The notes beneath the pieces are model-generated. The model was not told where the DNA came from, searched no databases, and saw only the letters and a list, made by a program, of their open reading frames with translations. Of a stretch of 64,000 nt of DNA, positions 20,578 to 32,695 are shown one piece after another. The position numbers and the translations under genes were made by a program. The DNA comes from Synchiropus splendidus (lineage: Eukaryota; Chordata; Actinopteri; Syngnathiformes; Callionymidae), in assembly GCF_027744825.2 (NCBI RefSeq), contig NC_071334.1, positions 33,883,937 to 33,947,936 of the forward strand. Direction: 5' to 3'. Within the stretch, counting starts at the first letter, position 1. Each line of letters opens with the position of its first letter.

Positions 20578-23500
20578 TCAGTCGCTGCAGCTGGACTTGT
20601 AGCGCTGCTGAGCCTGAAAACAGCACATGCTCACTGACTGACCAGCTTCAGAAGCATGACCTGCTGACAGTTTGTCTCAACACCTGTCCAAACTTCTCCT
20701 TCCATCCAATCGTCACTGACCTAGTCCTAGTCCCTCACAAGTACTAGTAAGTACGAGGTCAGAGACTCTATACATCCTGTTAGTCTGACTTCTGTCCTGC
20801 AAAGCATCCCCTTGCTGCTGCCCTAACCTCACAGTCGACCCTGCTGCACTCTCTTCTTCACCTCCCTCACGTCTGTGACAATTGACACCTCACACGTGAC
20901 CCGCTCCATCCCACATGACCTCCTCAAGTCAAGTTTGACGGTGTGTGTGACTGACCATGAAGGTGCCGGTGTGGAAGCCGCACATGTACCACATCATCAT
21001 CATGTTGGACGCAGTGTCGCTGTCGGGATCTTTACCACCAAAAGGAGGAGGAGGAGTGAAGGTCAGAGGCTCCTGGAAAACAACATATTGGTTTTAATAA
21101 AAGGTCTAAAGTAAGTGAACCGAAACATTCCTAATACACCTGGGCTTTCAGAACAGAACAGAACAGAACAGATTATACAGTTATAGAAGTGCAGCTCAGG
21201 TTAAGGGGGTTGAACCTGGTCAAAAGTCTGAGCGACATGCGCCTATATACATAATACCTAACTGACTTGTAACAAAGCATATGAACAGGAAATAGAATGG
21301 AAATCCAAGGATGAACCAAGGGTGACTCACGTTCGCTCACAGCGATCCAATTAAAACAGAACTTTAATTTCTGATGAAAAACTAAGAGTTGCCCCACAGT
21401 TTTTCCATGTGAAAATATGGAGCCGCTGTAAGCCGTTCAAATGGAGGCCAAGTCTTTTGACCTCCTCCCATTCATTTTCAATGGGAAAAAATTGGGACAA
21501 ATCCTGTAAGATCTTGGGAATTCTGTGTCACATGTCCAAAAAGAGTAATGGTGATTGATTCCCGGTAACAGACTCATGTTTTAGCTTTTGAACTGCGTCC
21601 CTGGACAAAAACTGTTGGAGGAGTAGTAGTGCCCTACCAAGCGTTCACATGACTACAGCAAATGTGTTTTCTAGTACATTAAGAGCCAAACCATTCATAA
21701 AACAGCATGAAATGACATTTGATGTTTGACTGATTATTAATTTAATTTTTAAGTGATATATTGAGGGGAAATATTAAATGGCTTTAATATCCGAGAATTC
21801 TTTACTCCAGTTAGGTATTTTAAATGGGTGGAATCCTGTTTACTTTTGTTTTTTAGGTAAAGCAGTAACATCCAGTGGGTTAGAGTCGTTGAAATGAACG
21901 AATGAACGTTGCACAGAGTACCAGAGTATCAGTGCCCTCTGGTGGACGCAAGCCTTAATCACATCAGTGAGCAGTGACTCATGTTGGATTCACCCACAAC
22001 TCCAGAGCAACCGTGTGGAAGAAAACCCGTGACAGAGAGATATAGACTTTTACCCCAGATGTCATGTGGGACAAGTCGGGAAACTGAGGGAAGCCAGGAG
22101 AGTCGCGATTGGTGGGCTTCAACACCGCTGTCTTGGGTTTCTCTTTTTCAACTTTGGATCTCTGCACACAATGTTTGAGATGTGACACACACACCCACCC
22201 ACACGTTTGTATTGCTATCCCCGTGGGGACATTGGGAAGTTTCTCATTGCCATAATGCCCTCCCCAGCCTCTCACCATAAATCTAACCATCCAAAACACA
22301 TGGCTCACCTTAACCAGGACTCTGACCCAAACTGAAACCCAGTTATAATGACCCAGTTATTTTGAAGTCTTCATCCTAAAATTGAGGTTTGGACCCGTTG
22401 GACCAGCAAAAAGGACATATGGTCCCCACGAGGCAGTACAAAGAAGCCCCGACACACACACTTGACATTTTCTGAGTATATTTTAGTAAGTTGACTGCGG
22501 CCCACCATGAACACCCGCATATCTGAACGCAGCTCCATCACACCACCTAGTGGCCCTTCGAGGTACTCACCACAGGGGAGGAGCGCTCGCCTCCTCCACT
22601 CTGGTTCTCCTCTCGGCGTTTCCTCCTCCAGTCCGTGGACCTGAAGATGGGGCCCTGTGAGGCAGGCTTACAGTCGACGTTAATAATCAGGATTGAGTTC
22701 GGCACTTGGCTGAAGTGGCGAGTTTCATGTTTATATTTCAGACATGAAGAAAGACACAACACTGCATTACTAAGAAGTTCACTCCAAAAGCTGGTGTGCT
22801 GACTGATCATCCTTGCTTGTGTACAATATGGATCAGAAGCGGGCTGTCACCTTGACTGCTCTGTTGGATCCAGGCAGCTCATCAGGTTGTAGCAGACTTC
22901 CGATGTCCACCTCTTCCTCGTTGTTGTAGACGTCATAGCGAACGCGGCAGCGCTGACCCTCGACCCACATTACCACAGCCGGGTACACCAGTCCGTCCTC
23001 GGAGAACACAGCCCGGCACGGAGACCCGGCTTTCCACTCCTGACGGACCAGAACCACAAAGACATTGACTTTTGTTTTCATCCTCTCTGTGAGAATGGAG
23101 GTATGACAGCAGAGGGATCTCAAAACTTCAATTTAACTTGTTCCAGGAGCTGTTGGAGCTTTTAACCACATGCCATGGAATTTTAATCCACCCATCCATC
23201 AAGTCATGAGAAACACGCATGAATCGAAATTCAGCAACAAGAGTAGTTGGTTTTATAAAAAGGAAACAAAAACTCCAGACCAGATTTGAATTAAAGACAA
23301 CCACCTCAAATCTGGGTCTGAGTTCTGAGTTCTACACAACTCTGCTGTCTCTGTCCATCATCCACTCGACTGGCTAGAATTAGCAGGTCTTTCTAGCCTA
23401 AATGTTCTTATCTTTCAAAAGGCTTGGCTTTTGCATCTTTCCAATTCAGAGATTAAACATTAATTGACACAGAAAAAAAGGATTTTAAGTAGGAAAACTG

Positions 23501-24535
23501 AGCTCACGGTCATGCAGAGGTGTAGTCACGGGTCACTCATGGATTCATCTGCTCACTTCATGTCAGAGATCCAGGTCTCAGGTGACCCTGGTGTGTCGTG
23601 TGTGTGTGTGTGTGTGTCCATGCACGGGCACAGCAAGCTCAACTTCATGACCTCTTAGTTGCCGTAGTCGAGGAAGCTAACTCTGCAGTGATCACCATCC
23701 AGTGCCACCACCGTCCCGTAGTACACCACACCAGACCAGACCAGACCAGACCGGGTGGCCCAACACTGATCACCCACCTCCAACTCGTGGTAAAGACACC
23801 AATATATAAAGTTCATTTACAGGCACAGAGGGAACTAAGGTCATAGGTTACCCGTACGTGGACACTGGTGGACGCAGTCGCAGAAGGACTGAGTGCGTCT
23901 TCCTGCACCTCCAAACCTTTGTCATTCTTCTCCACAGCTGAATAATCAGACCTCCCAGCATCCTTCACAATAAAGAACAATTGAAAATAAAGTTTAGACA
24001 TGTTGCATTTGCAAACGGTTTACCTAAAAATAACACAAACCAGACGCTTTAAACTTAGAGACAGGGAAAGAAAAAATAAAAACGGTCTGTTTTAATGAGA
24101 ATTATTCGAAAAATATACACAATAAACTTAGCTGGTTTTTAGTGATAGTGTTGCAGTGTTAAACAGACACATTATAAACACATTAGCTCTCCTCGGAGTG
24201 TGCACGCTTGACTTGGCCAAAATTTGAATGGAGTTCGGCCACACTTCAAACCACGTGGAACACATTTTTAAACATTTTTAACCAGCTCAACATGCGTATA
24301 AAGTCATATTAAATATAACCTGAGCTATTTCCAGGACCTTTAGGGGCTCTATCAGGGGTGCAGTAGGATCCACCTCGGCGGGTTCGAAAGACTCCTGTGG
24401 AAAAGAGGACGGTGTTAGCAAGCACGTTACCTGCATTGACGCTAGCAAGGTCTGAAGTAGTTTCAGTGTGTTTTGAAGGTAAACGCTGACCTTAATATTT
24501 CCTCTATAGACGTTATCCATAGTCGCCACACTCAT
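20578..24535 (-). CDS. SMN-like protein (Tudor domain plus YG-box)
   Basis: Eight coding exons on the minus strand, all phase 0: 24535-24491, 24394-24320, 23962-23852, 23039-22851, 22654-22571, 22161-22054, 21072-20956 and 20613-20578, giving 254 residues. Residues 78-128 are a Tudor domain opening EWKAGSPCRAVFSEDGLVYP. The SMN cage is mostly kept (Tyr of VYP, the two Tyr and Asn of RYDVYNN), but the cage Trp is Phe. An acidic N-terminal helix (16-40) matches the place of the Gemin2-binding segment. A PPPPF stretch precedes DTASNMMMMWYMCGFHTGTF, the YG-box that oligomerises SMN; the third Tyr-Gly pair is missing. SMN builds spliceosomal snRNP cores by binding dimethyl-arginine tails of Sm proteins. 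This copy is shorter and poorer in Lys and Pro than canonical SMN, so it may be a divergent paralogue. An additional Tudor-like exon lies in the intron between exons 3 and 4. Confidence 0.85.
21151..21172. repeat. (GAACA)n short tandem repeat
   Basis: Four copies of GAACA just upstream of the YG-box exon, in the intron. Confidence 0.8.
22195..22460. repeat. Dispersed repeat copy, GTGGGGACA-type element
   Basis: Runs from CGTGGGGACATTGGG to GGTCCCCACGAGG with a core containing CTCACCTTAACCAGGACTCT and TAATGACCCAGTTATTTTGA, flanked by CA-rich tracts. Related copies are at 38795-38935, 50395-50560 and 50850-51065. The ends are inverted repeats, so it behaves like a short non-autonomous element. 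It sits in an SMN-like intron. Confidence 0.65.
23655..23783 (-). pseudogene. Decayed extra Tudor exon of the SMN-like gene
   Basis: After an acceptor at 23784-23785 the frame reads LEVGDQCWATRSG, then VVYYGTVVALDGDHCRVSFL and DYGN, the order of an SMN Tudor domain (GDxC, YYGT, DYGN). It then meets TAA (23655-23657) exactly where Tudor domains have a charged residue after GYGN, and no donor precedes that stop. The centre contains four CCAGA units (23731-23752) that add residues in the cage loop. The neighbouring exons join in phase 0 without it, and the next exon supplies an intact Tudor, so this one is probably skipped. It looks like a tandem exon duplication that has died; a single sequencing error at the stop is the alternative. 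Confidence 0.6.
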
Positions 24536-25320
24536 TTTCTCAAAATTTCCGATTTAATTCAACAAGACACCTGAGCCACGTTATTAAGTCGTTTCCGGTT
24601 CAGCGCTTCAAAATAAACGATCACTCACAGGTGTGTTACGATTTCCATTCAATTTCCATTCCATTTCCTTCAAAAAAAAGCTACAAAAGATAAGACACAG
24701 ATATATAGAACTGTATGTGATGCGCTAGGAAGTGCGGAAAATCAAAATAACCTACATTTCCTGCGTTAAATTGCGAAAGGAAACAACTGGATTGTCTAAA
24801 TATTGTGAGAACGGGATGATAACAAAATGTAGGAGTTGTGTACCTGTCCAATCCACGTTTATTATGTCAATCGACGTTTTTAATTCGTTTATATGTATAA
24901 TGCCTCTGTCTGCAATCGACATTTGTGATCTGTCGCCAAAGTTACAGTTCAGCAGAGTGCAGAGTTCCGCAAGGTAAACGGGAAGTTGCCCTGAAGTATC
25001 TTGCGTGATCTTTTAATTTAATTTAATTTTTTTATAAAGAATAATGCGTTATTGTAGTACTGTATTGTAAGACTTGTTATTTACTGCTCTAACATGGTGA
25101 TTTACCAAACGATATATTGTTTGATTTCATTTCGATGCAGGGTGGAGTTGTCATCACATGTGACGTCATGGACCCTTTTGCTTCGTTACACTCCCCAGTT
25201 TACCTGTCATTGTCCTGTAAGATAATGACCTTAAATTATTATGAAATTCAAAATGGCAGCAATTTTCACTGGTGATGAACGGTGAATATGAGTATGAGTA
25301 TAGTGGGTTTGATGCAGCGT
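24536..25320. other. Upstream flank of SMN-like gene, no gene seen
   Basis: Moderately AT-rich. No TATA box is placed properly for the minus-strand ATG at 24535. Nothing else is recognised. Confidence 0.5.
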
Positions 25321-25764
25321 TCATTCTGATTTGGGCAGGTTTTTGATAGATAGATAGATAGATCTCCTCAGTCTGTCTGTGGAGCAGGACAATGACAGCA
25401 GTCTGTCACTGAAACTGCTCCTCTGTCTGGAGTTGGTGTCGTGCAGAGGATGACTAGGATTGTCAACGATGGACAGAAGCCTGTTCGCTCTGCCACTGAT
25501 GTCCAGCTCTGTGCCAACAACAGAGCCTGCATTCCTCACCAGTTTGTCCAGGCGTGCAGCATCCTTCAAGCATCGTCATCATCATCTGCATCATCTTCAA
25601 GCTGCTCTCCCAGCACACTACTGCATACATGGTACCACAGACCGGTAGAAGATCTGCAGCAGCTTCTTGCAGATGTTGAAGGACGCCAGCCTTCTGAGGA
25701 AGTACATGCGGCTCTGTCCCTTCCTGCACAGAACATCAGTGTTGGCAGTGTTGGATTGTTTTAG
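25321..25764 (-). mobile_element. LINE fragment, reverse transcriptase C-terminus
   Basis: On the minus strand, broken frames read the C-terminal tail of fish L2/Rex-type LINEs: a YAVVCW motif, then ARLDKLVRNAGSVVGTELD, then LLSIVDNPSHPLHDT and a CSTDRLRRS end. It finishes in a (TATC)n tail (25346-25364 as GATA on plus), as L2/CR1-like elements do. At least one frameshift lies between the YAVVCW and LDKLVR parts. It is severely 5'-truncated. Confidence 0.8.
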
Positions 25765-26732
25765 TTCCCAGAAGGCAGGTTGGCAGTAAAACCTTGTAAA
25801 GTATTTAAAGTAGTAAAGTAATTGTTTCTCACACTAGGAGAATCATGCAGGACGTGTTCTCTGACGTGCTGTAAATTGTTTATTAATTAGGTGAGCTGTG
25901 CTGGAAGAGTAACACCATCAAACAAGCACATGAGTCGTTGGACCAGGGGAGAGTTGCTCAGAGGTCAGCGATTTTTTTTTCTCTTTTTTTTTATCAGCGG
26001 ACAGAAGAACGCGTTCACTCCTGAGTGTTTAACCTCTCAGAGCTCATCTCAGACACCAGGCAACGGTATGACTTTTGGCGGAAGCAAGTGAAAGCAAATC
26101 ATCAGAGGAACTCAACACGCATTCTGCGACCATACTGTGTAGTTTTCATCATGAGTTGAGGTCCAGAGCGGGCTTAGAAGACGTGTCACACTGACACATC
26201 ATCATTGCTAAGACGGATCGGCTTTAGAAGAGGACAGGTGTCTATAGAAAAAAAGTGAGCGTCTCAATATAAGAAATGTAGTATCTCCTCTCAGGACCAT
26301 CAGTGGAGGCGCCACACTGTGAGGACATCTAGTGGTCAGATGGTGAACAACAGATTGAAGTGTGGATCACAGTTGCATCTCTATCAGGGTCCTTGAAGAG
26401 AAACCAGTGTCAGAACTTGGCTGCTTGTCTGAGATGTCCATGATGCAGCCTATTCACTTTAAACATGGAGGAGTGAGGTGAGGTTGTCACTCCGTCTCGT
26501 TGGGAATGTTGTGACTGTGATTTACGGTCATTGACAGATGCACTAGTGACCCCTGCTTGAAGGAGTTAAGTAACACCATAAGGCATTTTATTTCTACTTT
26601 GCTCATGTGCTGGAGATAAAAAAAATGCAGCATTAAGTCTGAGTTAACCAGTCTCCACTGTGGGACTAATGAAGGTCATCTAATCTGAAAATTGCACTGA
26701 CTCAGCCTGACTTCTGTTCTTTTTGTTCTTTA
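25765..26732. other. Intergenic, no gene seen
   Basis: Ordinary composition with a T-rich tract at 25970-25995. No exon or repeat family recognised. Confidence 0.5.
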
Positions 26733-27839
26733 CAGAGAGGATGAGCAGATATCAGATGCCCTCAGCCTCCAGAGTGTCCAGCAGCATGAGACAGATCTGG
26801 ACTCCACACTCCAGGTATGTGGAGCGTGATGAACTTGTGATGAACAAGTATCTGTGCCATTGCCAACTCCATCAGTATTGTGAGGGGACCTGGTCATGTG
26901 TTTGTATTTCAGCTGCTTGAGGTGATCCAGCTGAAGCAGGAGGGTCGACAGGTTTCTCCGTCTAGATGACAATAAGTACCAGCATGATGAGGAAGACGAA
27001 GAGCTGCAGAGTGGAGAAGAGGAGATCAGGAACAGCAGAGATAATATGCTGAAGAAGAAGGAGCTTGCTGATCGTCTGTGGAGCAGTAAGAGGATTTGAA
27101 CTTCCAATCTGATGATTCTGGACCCTTCGATGTAAAAATCTCAGCTCACCTTTGGATGGCAATCAGGACACCGCGAATCTCATCAAGAAGAAGATAAGGG
27201 AGAAAGTTTCTCCAGAGAGAATCATCAACCTGTTCCACTGTCTGAGTGAAGTGAAGGACACTTCTCTGTTGCAGGAGGTCCAACAGCAGCTGAGATCAGG
27301 ACGTCTCTCCACAGATCAACTGTCCCCAGAGGTAGATATGAGTGTGTTTGACCTAAAGCAATACTCTGCTTCAGAGGAGGTTATTGAGTGGCTGCTGCTG
27401 GTCCAAGCTGCAAGTGAAGTTCAGCGAGTGGATCTAACACTGAAGTGTTTCCAATGTTAACTTGAATGTTTGATTTCCCTGTTTATTTTGTTCAGGCTGA
27501 GAGACCGTGAACTGTCAGAGAGAAGTGGTTCTGCTGAGAAGCTGCTGTCTGCTGGACTGAAGAGTCCACAATGTCACCTGGAGAGTCTCAGGTCAGGCAA
27601 CATCATCACTTCTCTTCTGTTCTACTCCACAACAGGATGTTCTTCTGGCCTCATGATTTTCTCCGTCATTCCAGTCTGTCAGGGTGTCTGATCTCAGAGG
27701 GAGGCTGTGGTTTTCTGGCCTCAGCTCTGAGATCCAACCCCTCCCACCTGAGAGAGCTGGACCTGAGCTACAATAATCCAGGAGGACCAGGACTGTCTGC
27801 TGGACTGCAGAGTCCAGACTGGAGGCTGGAGACCCTCAG
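26733..27839 (+). pseudogene. Teleost NLR (NLRC3-like) pseudogene lacking NACHT ATPase
   Basis: Ordered pieces of a teleost-type NLR. At 26733-26814 a short exon ends HETDLDSTLQ with a GTATGT donor. At 26910-27090 the next exon begins LLEVIQ, meets a stop, and its remains end KKKELADRLWSS. At 27152-27457 comes the tail of the large exon (EKVSPERIINLFHCLSEVKD, QLRSGRLSTDQLSP, VFDLKQYSASEE) with a small internal deletion. At 27496-27591 and 27675-27839 are two leucine-rich-repeat exons ([33 protein letters not shown]), both shortened but with splice sites. The nucleotide-binding NACHT part and FISNA are absent. Intact relatives are cytosolic immune sensors; this copy cannot bind or hydrolyse ATP. 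Confidence 0.85.
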
Positions 27840-28332
27840 GTATGGACAGAGCAGCAGAAGTCACTGACTGTGCTCCAAAGAGCTTCAGACTGAACATGTG
27901 ATCCAGGGGCAGACAGAGAGGATGTGGTTGTGTGGCGACGCTCAAACTCTTCATCTCATCACATGAATCTTATCACATGACATCTTCTCCTGCTGACACC
28001 GGTGGAAGCACCAAAAAGACAGTAGAAACTGAGCAGGTGTTTATAGCAGCAGATTCATTACTGACCTGACAGTTGAAGGTCTGAGAATTGACAACAGGTG
28101 TGGTGTGTTCAGGATACGTGGGATTTTTTTATGCTGTTAGAAAATGGAATTTGAGCATTATTCACATGAGAATCAAAGAAAGAAGTCACATACAGCTCAA
28201 ACTGACCAACTGTTTGATATCTCACTTCCACCAAACACTGTGAAGGAAGATTCCCACTGCCATGGCTGGCATTGAATGCCACGTCCCTCTGACGCTTCAC
28301 TCTGGCTGTATGAGTGTCCTTTAGGGATGACT

Positions 28333-28892
28333 TCTCAGTCACGGTCTGTGGTGAAGTTCTTTTATTGCTTTAACAGAGGAGTTCAAGGTGGAGGTGGGAC
28401 TGCACCAAGGCTCAGCTCTGAGCCCCTTCTTGTTTGCCATGGTGATGGACAGGTTGACAGATGAGGTTAGACAAGAAGCCCCTTGGACCATGATGTTTGC
28501 AGATGACATTGTGATCTGTGGTGAGAGCAGGGAGCAAGTGGGAGATAAGCTCGAGAGATGGAGGTTTGCCTTAGAAAGGAGAGGAATGAAGGTTAGCTGC
28601 AGTAAGACGGAATACATGTGTGTGAATGAGAGGGAGCCAAGTGGTCAGGTGAAGTTACAGGATGTAGAGATAAAGGAGCTGGGTGATTTCAAGTACTTAG
28701 GCTCAACATCCCAGGGCGATGGAGAGTGTGAGAAAGAGGTGAAGAAGCTGGTGCAGGCAGGATGGAATCATTGGAGAAAGAAGAAAGAAGAGGAAGCAGA
28801 GGACAGGGTCAGATGGAGGAAGATGATCCGCTGTGGCAAACCCCTGAAGGGAGAAGCCGAAAGGAAAACAAGATCTCAGTCACGGTCTGTGG
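28333..28892 (+). mobile_element. RTE-like LINE, internally deleted, with 19-bp direct repeats
   Basis: A perfect 19-base direct repeat (TCTCAGTCACGGTCTGTGG) at 28333-28351 and 28874-28892 flanks the insert and looks like a target-site duplication. The insert is open from about 28388: VGLHQGSALSPFLFAMVMD, the catalytic FADDI (28496-28510), LERRGMKVSCSKTEYMCVNE and KYLGST, the palm and thumb of an RTE-type reverse transcriptase. After QAGWNHWRK the text jumps straight to EDRVRWRKMIRCG, the extreme C-terminus in this family, so about 150-200 residues are missing. The 5' half (endonuclease, fingers) is absent. It is not autonomous. Confidence 0.85.
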
Positions 28893-31800
28893 CTAAGTTA
28901 GCTCCAGCGCTTGTGGTGTCTGCATCAGCACTGCTGCTCACATCCTCCAAAACCTCCTCTCCACTGACAGCTGCTGTTGAGGACATCAGGAGGACCGCAG
29001 TGAGGATCGGTACCTCAGCAAAGTGAGGAACCTCTGGAGGATGGCCGGGCTTTGCCACGCTGATGAGTTCATTTCACAAAATGAGATGGTGCTGGAGCTA
29101 ACTTTACTATGAACAGTGGCTGGGCCGCTCTGCTCAAGGATGCAGTGGAGGCACACATACACATTACAGTGGTTCTTCTTGTGAGGTCAAGACAGAACTG
29201 TGACCCTGGCTTGCTGGGACTATTATGGTCAAGAGAATCATCACCTCGTCTGTTCTTCTCCCAGTCTTCTGTCAATTCTCTCTCACTGGACCAAGACACT
29301 GGACCAAGATAAAGCAGCGCCTCCTACTGTCCAATACCAACAGGCGAGTGGATCTAGTGATGAAGGATCAGGGCTACCTGGATTTACTGGGAGATGCTCC
29401 AGAGAACACCTCTGATGCCATCACTGAGGCAGCTCAGGAGCGCCCCCTCTTATTGCAGAGTCTTGTGTTCCTTTTCAACGCCACAGTCTCTGAGTTCATC
29501 TAAAGGTCCTTCTGGAAGGGATTCTGCAGGTACCAGTCCACACAGTCCTGGAAAACCCAACGGAGTATACAACTACTTGCTATTTGTGGATCCCATCCAC
29601 TCTTGAAATAACGTCGTGAGTCACTTCAGAGACGTGAAAAGTCATGCTTTGTTCTCCAGCCTCGTCTGCAGGAGCATTAACTCAGCACCTCGAGTGTGTC
29701 GGCCGTTCATTAGGGAAAACCACCAGGCTGCTGGAAATTTGTGAAACAATTGGAACATTAACTGTGTATTCTGGAGGCCTTTCATGGCTCCTGCAAATGA
29801 AAGCTTACAGACGTGTCACATGGAAATGAGGGCCCAGGGAAGAGTGGCAGGAAAACCAGCAGACAGTGAGGGCAGCAGGAGGTCACTCACACACGTGTGC
29901 ACACACACAGCTCAGCTGTGGATTGTGACTAAGTGAGTGGATTCTGCGGATTGACACGTTCACCTGCAGGAGCAGCAGCAGCAAAGGAAATTCACACTCA
30001 ATAACATCTGAGGCGTTTTCAGATAAGAGGTGGCTAACAACTGACGTCCTGGAAACTGGAGTAACTACCGTTACTTAAATAATGTTTCTGTTTTTGCTGG
30101 GACGCCAGTTCATGCTGATGTGACTGCTGTGTGACGGAGAGTGCTCCTTGGAAAATCGTGCTTTTGTTTTCATTATATAAATCCTCCTGAAGCTTCCGAA
30201 CCATATCTGTTGTTACTCTGTGTTGTGTTATCTTTGGTCTTTTATATATTTTTTTATTACATTCTATACTATATATCATTTCACTAATATTTGGGAATAT
30301 TTTGTTCACCAAATAAGAAGTTATTTTGATTTTTTTAAAATATATTTTTATTTGCTTTTCTTTTGTTTTGAGCGAAACATCTAAATGAACACATTTTTTT
30401 GGGATCAATTTAACAAAACAAATGTTCAGTGAATTCTTTAAAAAGTAATTAATTTATTGTTTTTTTAAATACTGGTGACCTGTATATTGTATATTTTTCT
30501 ACTAACCGATTACACAAAACATATTCAACATTAATCTCTTTAGGACAATTAAATGGTGTAGTCAGCTGAGTCACTATTTCATTACATTTATTTTGAATTT
30601 ATTTTGTATTACAGATGTTTAAAAAAAACATTTTATATTGTCTTATAACATTTGTCAATGTGCTTTTATAGCTGCTGTAAATATGTAGATAAAAGATATT
30701 GTGGAATTTATACTTCTGATAAAATTACTATGTAAATGAATGAGATTTTTGCCCAATGTTTTTAAAACAGTCTTCCTTTATCAATACGTAATTATTTATA
30801 TTGATTTTTAAATATTTATTGAGGAAAATATTGTCATATTTGAGGTGAAAAAAAAATCATATTTTACTTTATTTTTGTAATAGGTCTAATGTTTTTTTTT
30901 TAATTTTTTTATGATACTTCAGTATTGGCCAGTGAAGGTGGTAAACTGATAAAAACAACATGATAATAATGATTGACTTTAATGAACAAGCCTGGAAGTT
31001 TAGGTCACATCTTCAGTTAGTAACAGCCATTAAACACAAACGACCCACTAACAACTCATTGTTGGTCAGTGATGACGGCTGAAGGTATTGATCACCTGAC
31101 CATCATGTGACGGCTCTTACACTCTGTCAGCGGTGGTTCTGAATTCATTCAAGGTGGACGAGTGGAAACAAGTCTGAGTCACACAGTGCAGGATATGTTC
31201 ACATCAACAGTGTTCATAATAGAAAATGGAGTATTTACATCACGAAGGAATACATATCTGATACAATAGATGAACGTTTCTGGAATTCATCGCTTAGTAT
31301 GTCTTCATATAAATCTCACTTATTGTCTGAAACTGTTGCAAAATGAACAATTTACTTCATCAAAATCGCAATAAATATCGTCAACAATATTGTGTTTTAC
31401 CACCAGAGAGCGCTAAACACTAACAAATTCGACGACGACTCTGACTCTGGCCTGATTTTTGTTTACTGTTCTTGAACTTTCAGTTTCAGAGGCAGAATCA
31501 ATCGACCACGTCTTTAACTTATTTATTTATTTACACTTGAAGCAGCCATAATCCACTCTAGCATGTTCGAAGATGAATTACCTCATACATATGTATGTGT
31601 GTGTTTAAATCATTTTAACGTCATCGATTTTCGTCGCTCACCATCAGCCATCAACGTTAATCTCAGGCGGATTAAGACCGTTTGTGTTACTCCTCTGATT
31701 GATTTAAGAGAGGGGCGGTCACGTGACCCGACTCATCAAAGGCACTTCTCACACTCGATGAATATCAGTTTGATTGGCTCACGATCACAAACTGCACTGA

Positions 31801-32690
31801 TGAGTTCATGTTCAGTTTTTTATGAGAAATTCAAGACATGATTTCATCCGCGTCCTCCAGGTTCATTCCGATGCAAATTCAATAATGCGCCTTTTTTTTT
31901 TTATTAAAACACGTTGACATAGTCATCTCACCTCTGCTCATTTATGTATTTCCATATCAATATATATATTTTGATGAACAGCTCCAAAGTGAATTGAAAT
32001 ATTGGTTCATAATTGAACACAACTTTCTGTCTTCTTATATGCATACTTACAGCTGGAATTAAAATATATTCACAAATATTATGAGACAATATAAAGTATA
32101 ACGTTACATCGCTAGCACAAATATATATTCAAATTAGATGTAATAAGTATTTCTGTTTTTGTTTAATAGATTAGTAGATGCGAATATTCATTTTTTGATA
32201 ACCACCTAAATTATAATTTGCTTTCCCGACATGCCATGCTCTGAGAAAGTGTCCTGCAAGCCTGCTGTCCTCCACCGGACTTTGCTGACTTGTTCCGGGA
32301 ACTGGTTTCACTGCAGAGCTGTGTTCTGACATGCCTCGCAGGTTTCGTGCTGCAGCTTCAGCGTCTCACCGCTGGAGGGCGCGCAAGACCTGGAAACTTT
32401 GACAAACGTACGTCTCATTTTGGACGTTTTTACGTCCACTTGAGACCGTTTGCACGCACGTGCATCTCCTGGACGTTACAATAACCAGTGGTTTTGCGTT
32501 CGATTCATACTTGGGGTTTGCTTTGACTCTCTTGCTTTGACGCTTCTGGATGCTTCATCAGTTACACAACTGCGCGGTTGCGCCACGGCCCGGTTTCTTG
32601 TTCGGTTGTACAGTTAGGGGAAAGACGCAGTTGTGAGGAAAACTGCCCAGTAAACAGAGTGAGGGGAGGAGGAGGAGGGGCGCAGGAAAG
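28893..32690. other. Intergenic; one unassigned ORF, AT-rich block
   Basis: 29225-29503 (+) holds a 92-codon open frame whose end (KDQGYLDLLGDAPENTSDA, then ITEAAQERPLLLQSLVFLF) has a coding-like flavour, but I recognise no family and no splice partner. From 30060 to 30950 the DNA is strongly AT-rich with homopolymers. 31370-31900 and 32210-32660 are of ordinary composition. No gene is claimed. Confidence 0.4.
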
Positions 32691-32695
32691 AGAGG

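Noticed and set aside
27152..27460. Reading the NLR piece as an intact independent gene
   Set aside because: It starts inside what is, in intact relatives, the end of a large exon, and the catalytic region is missing.
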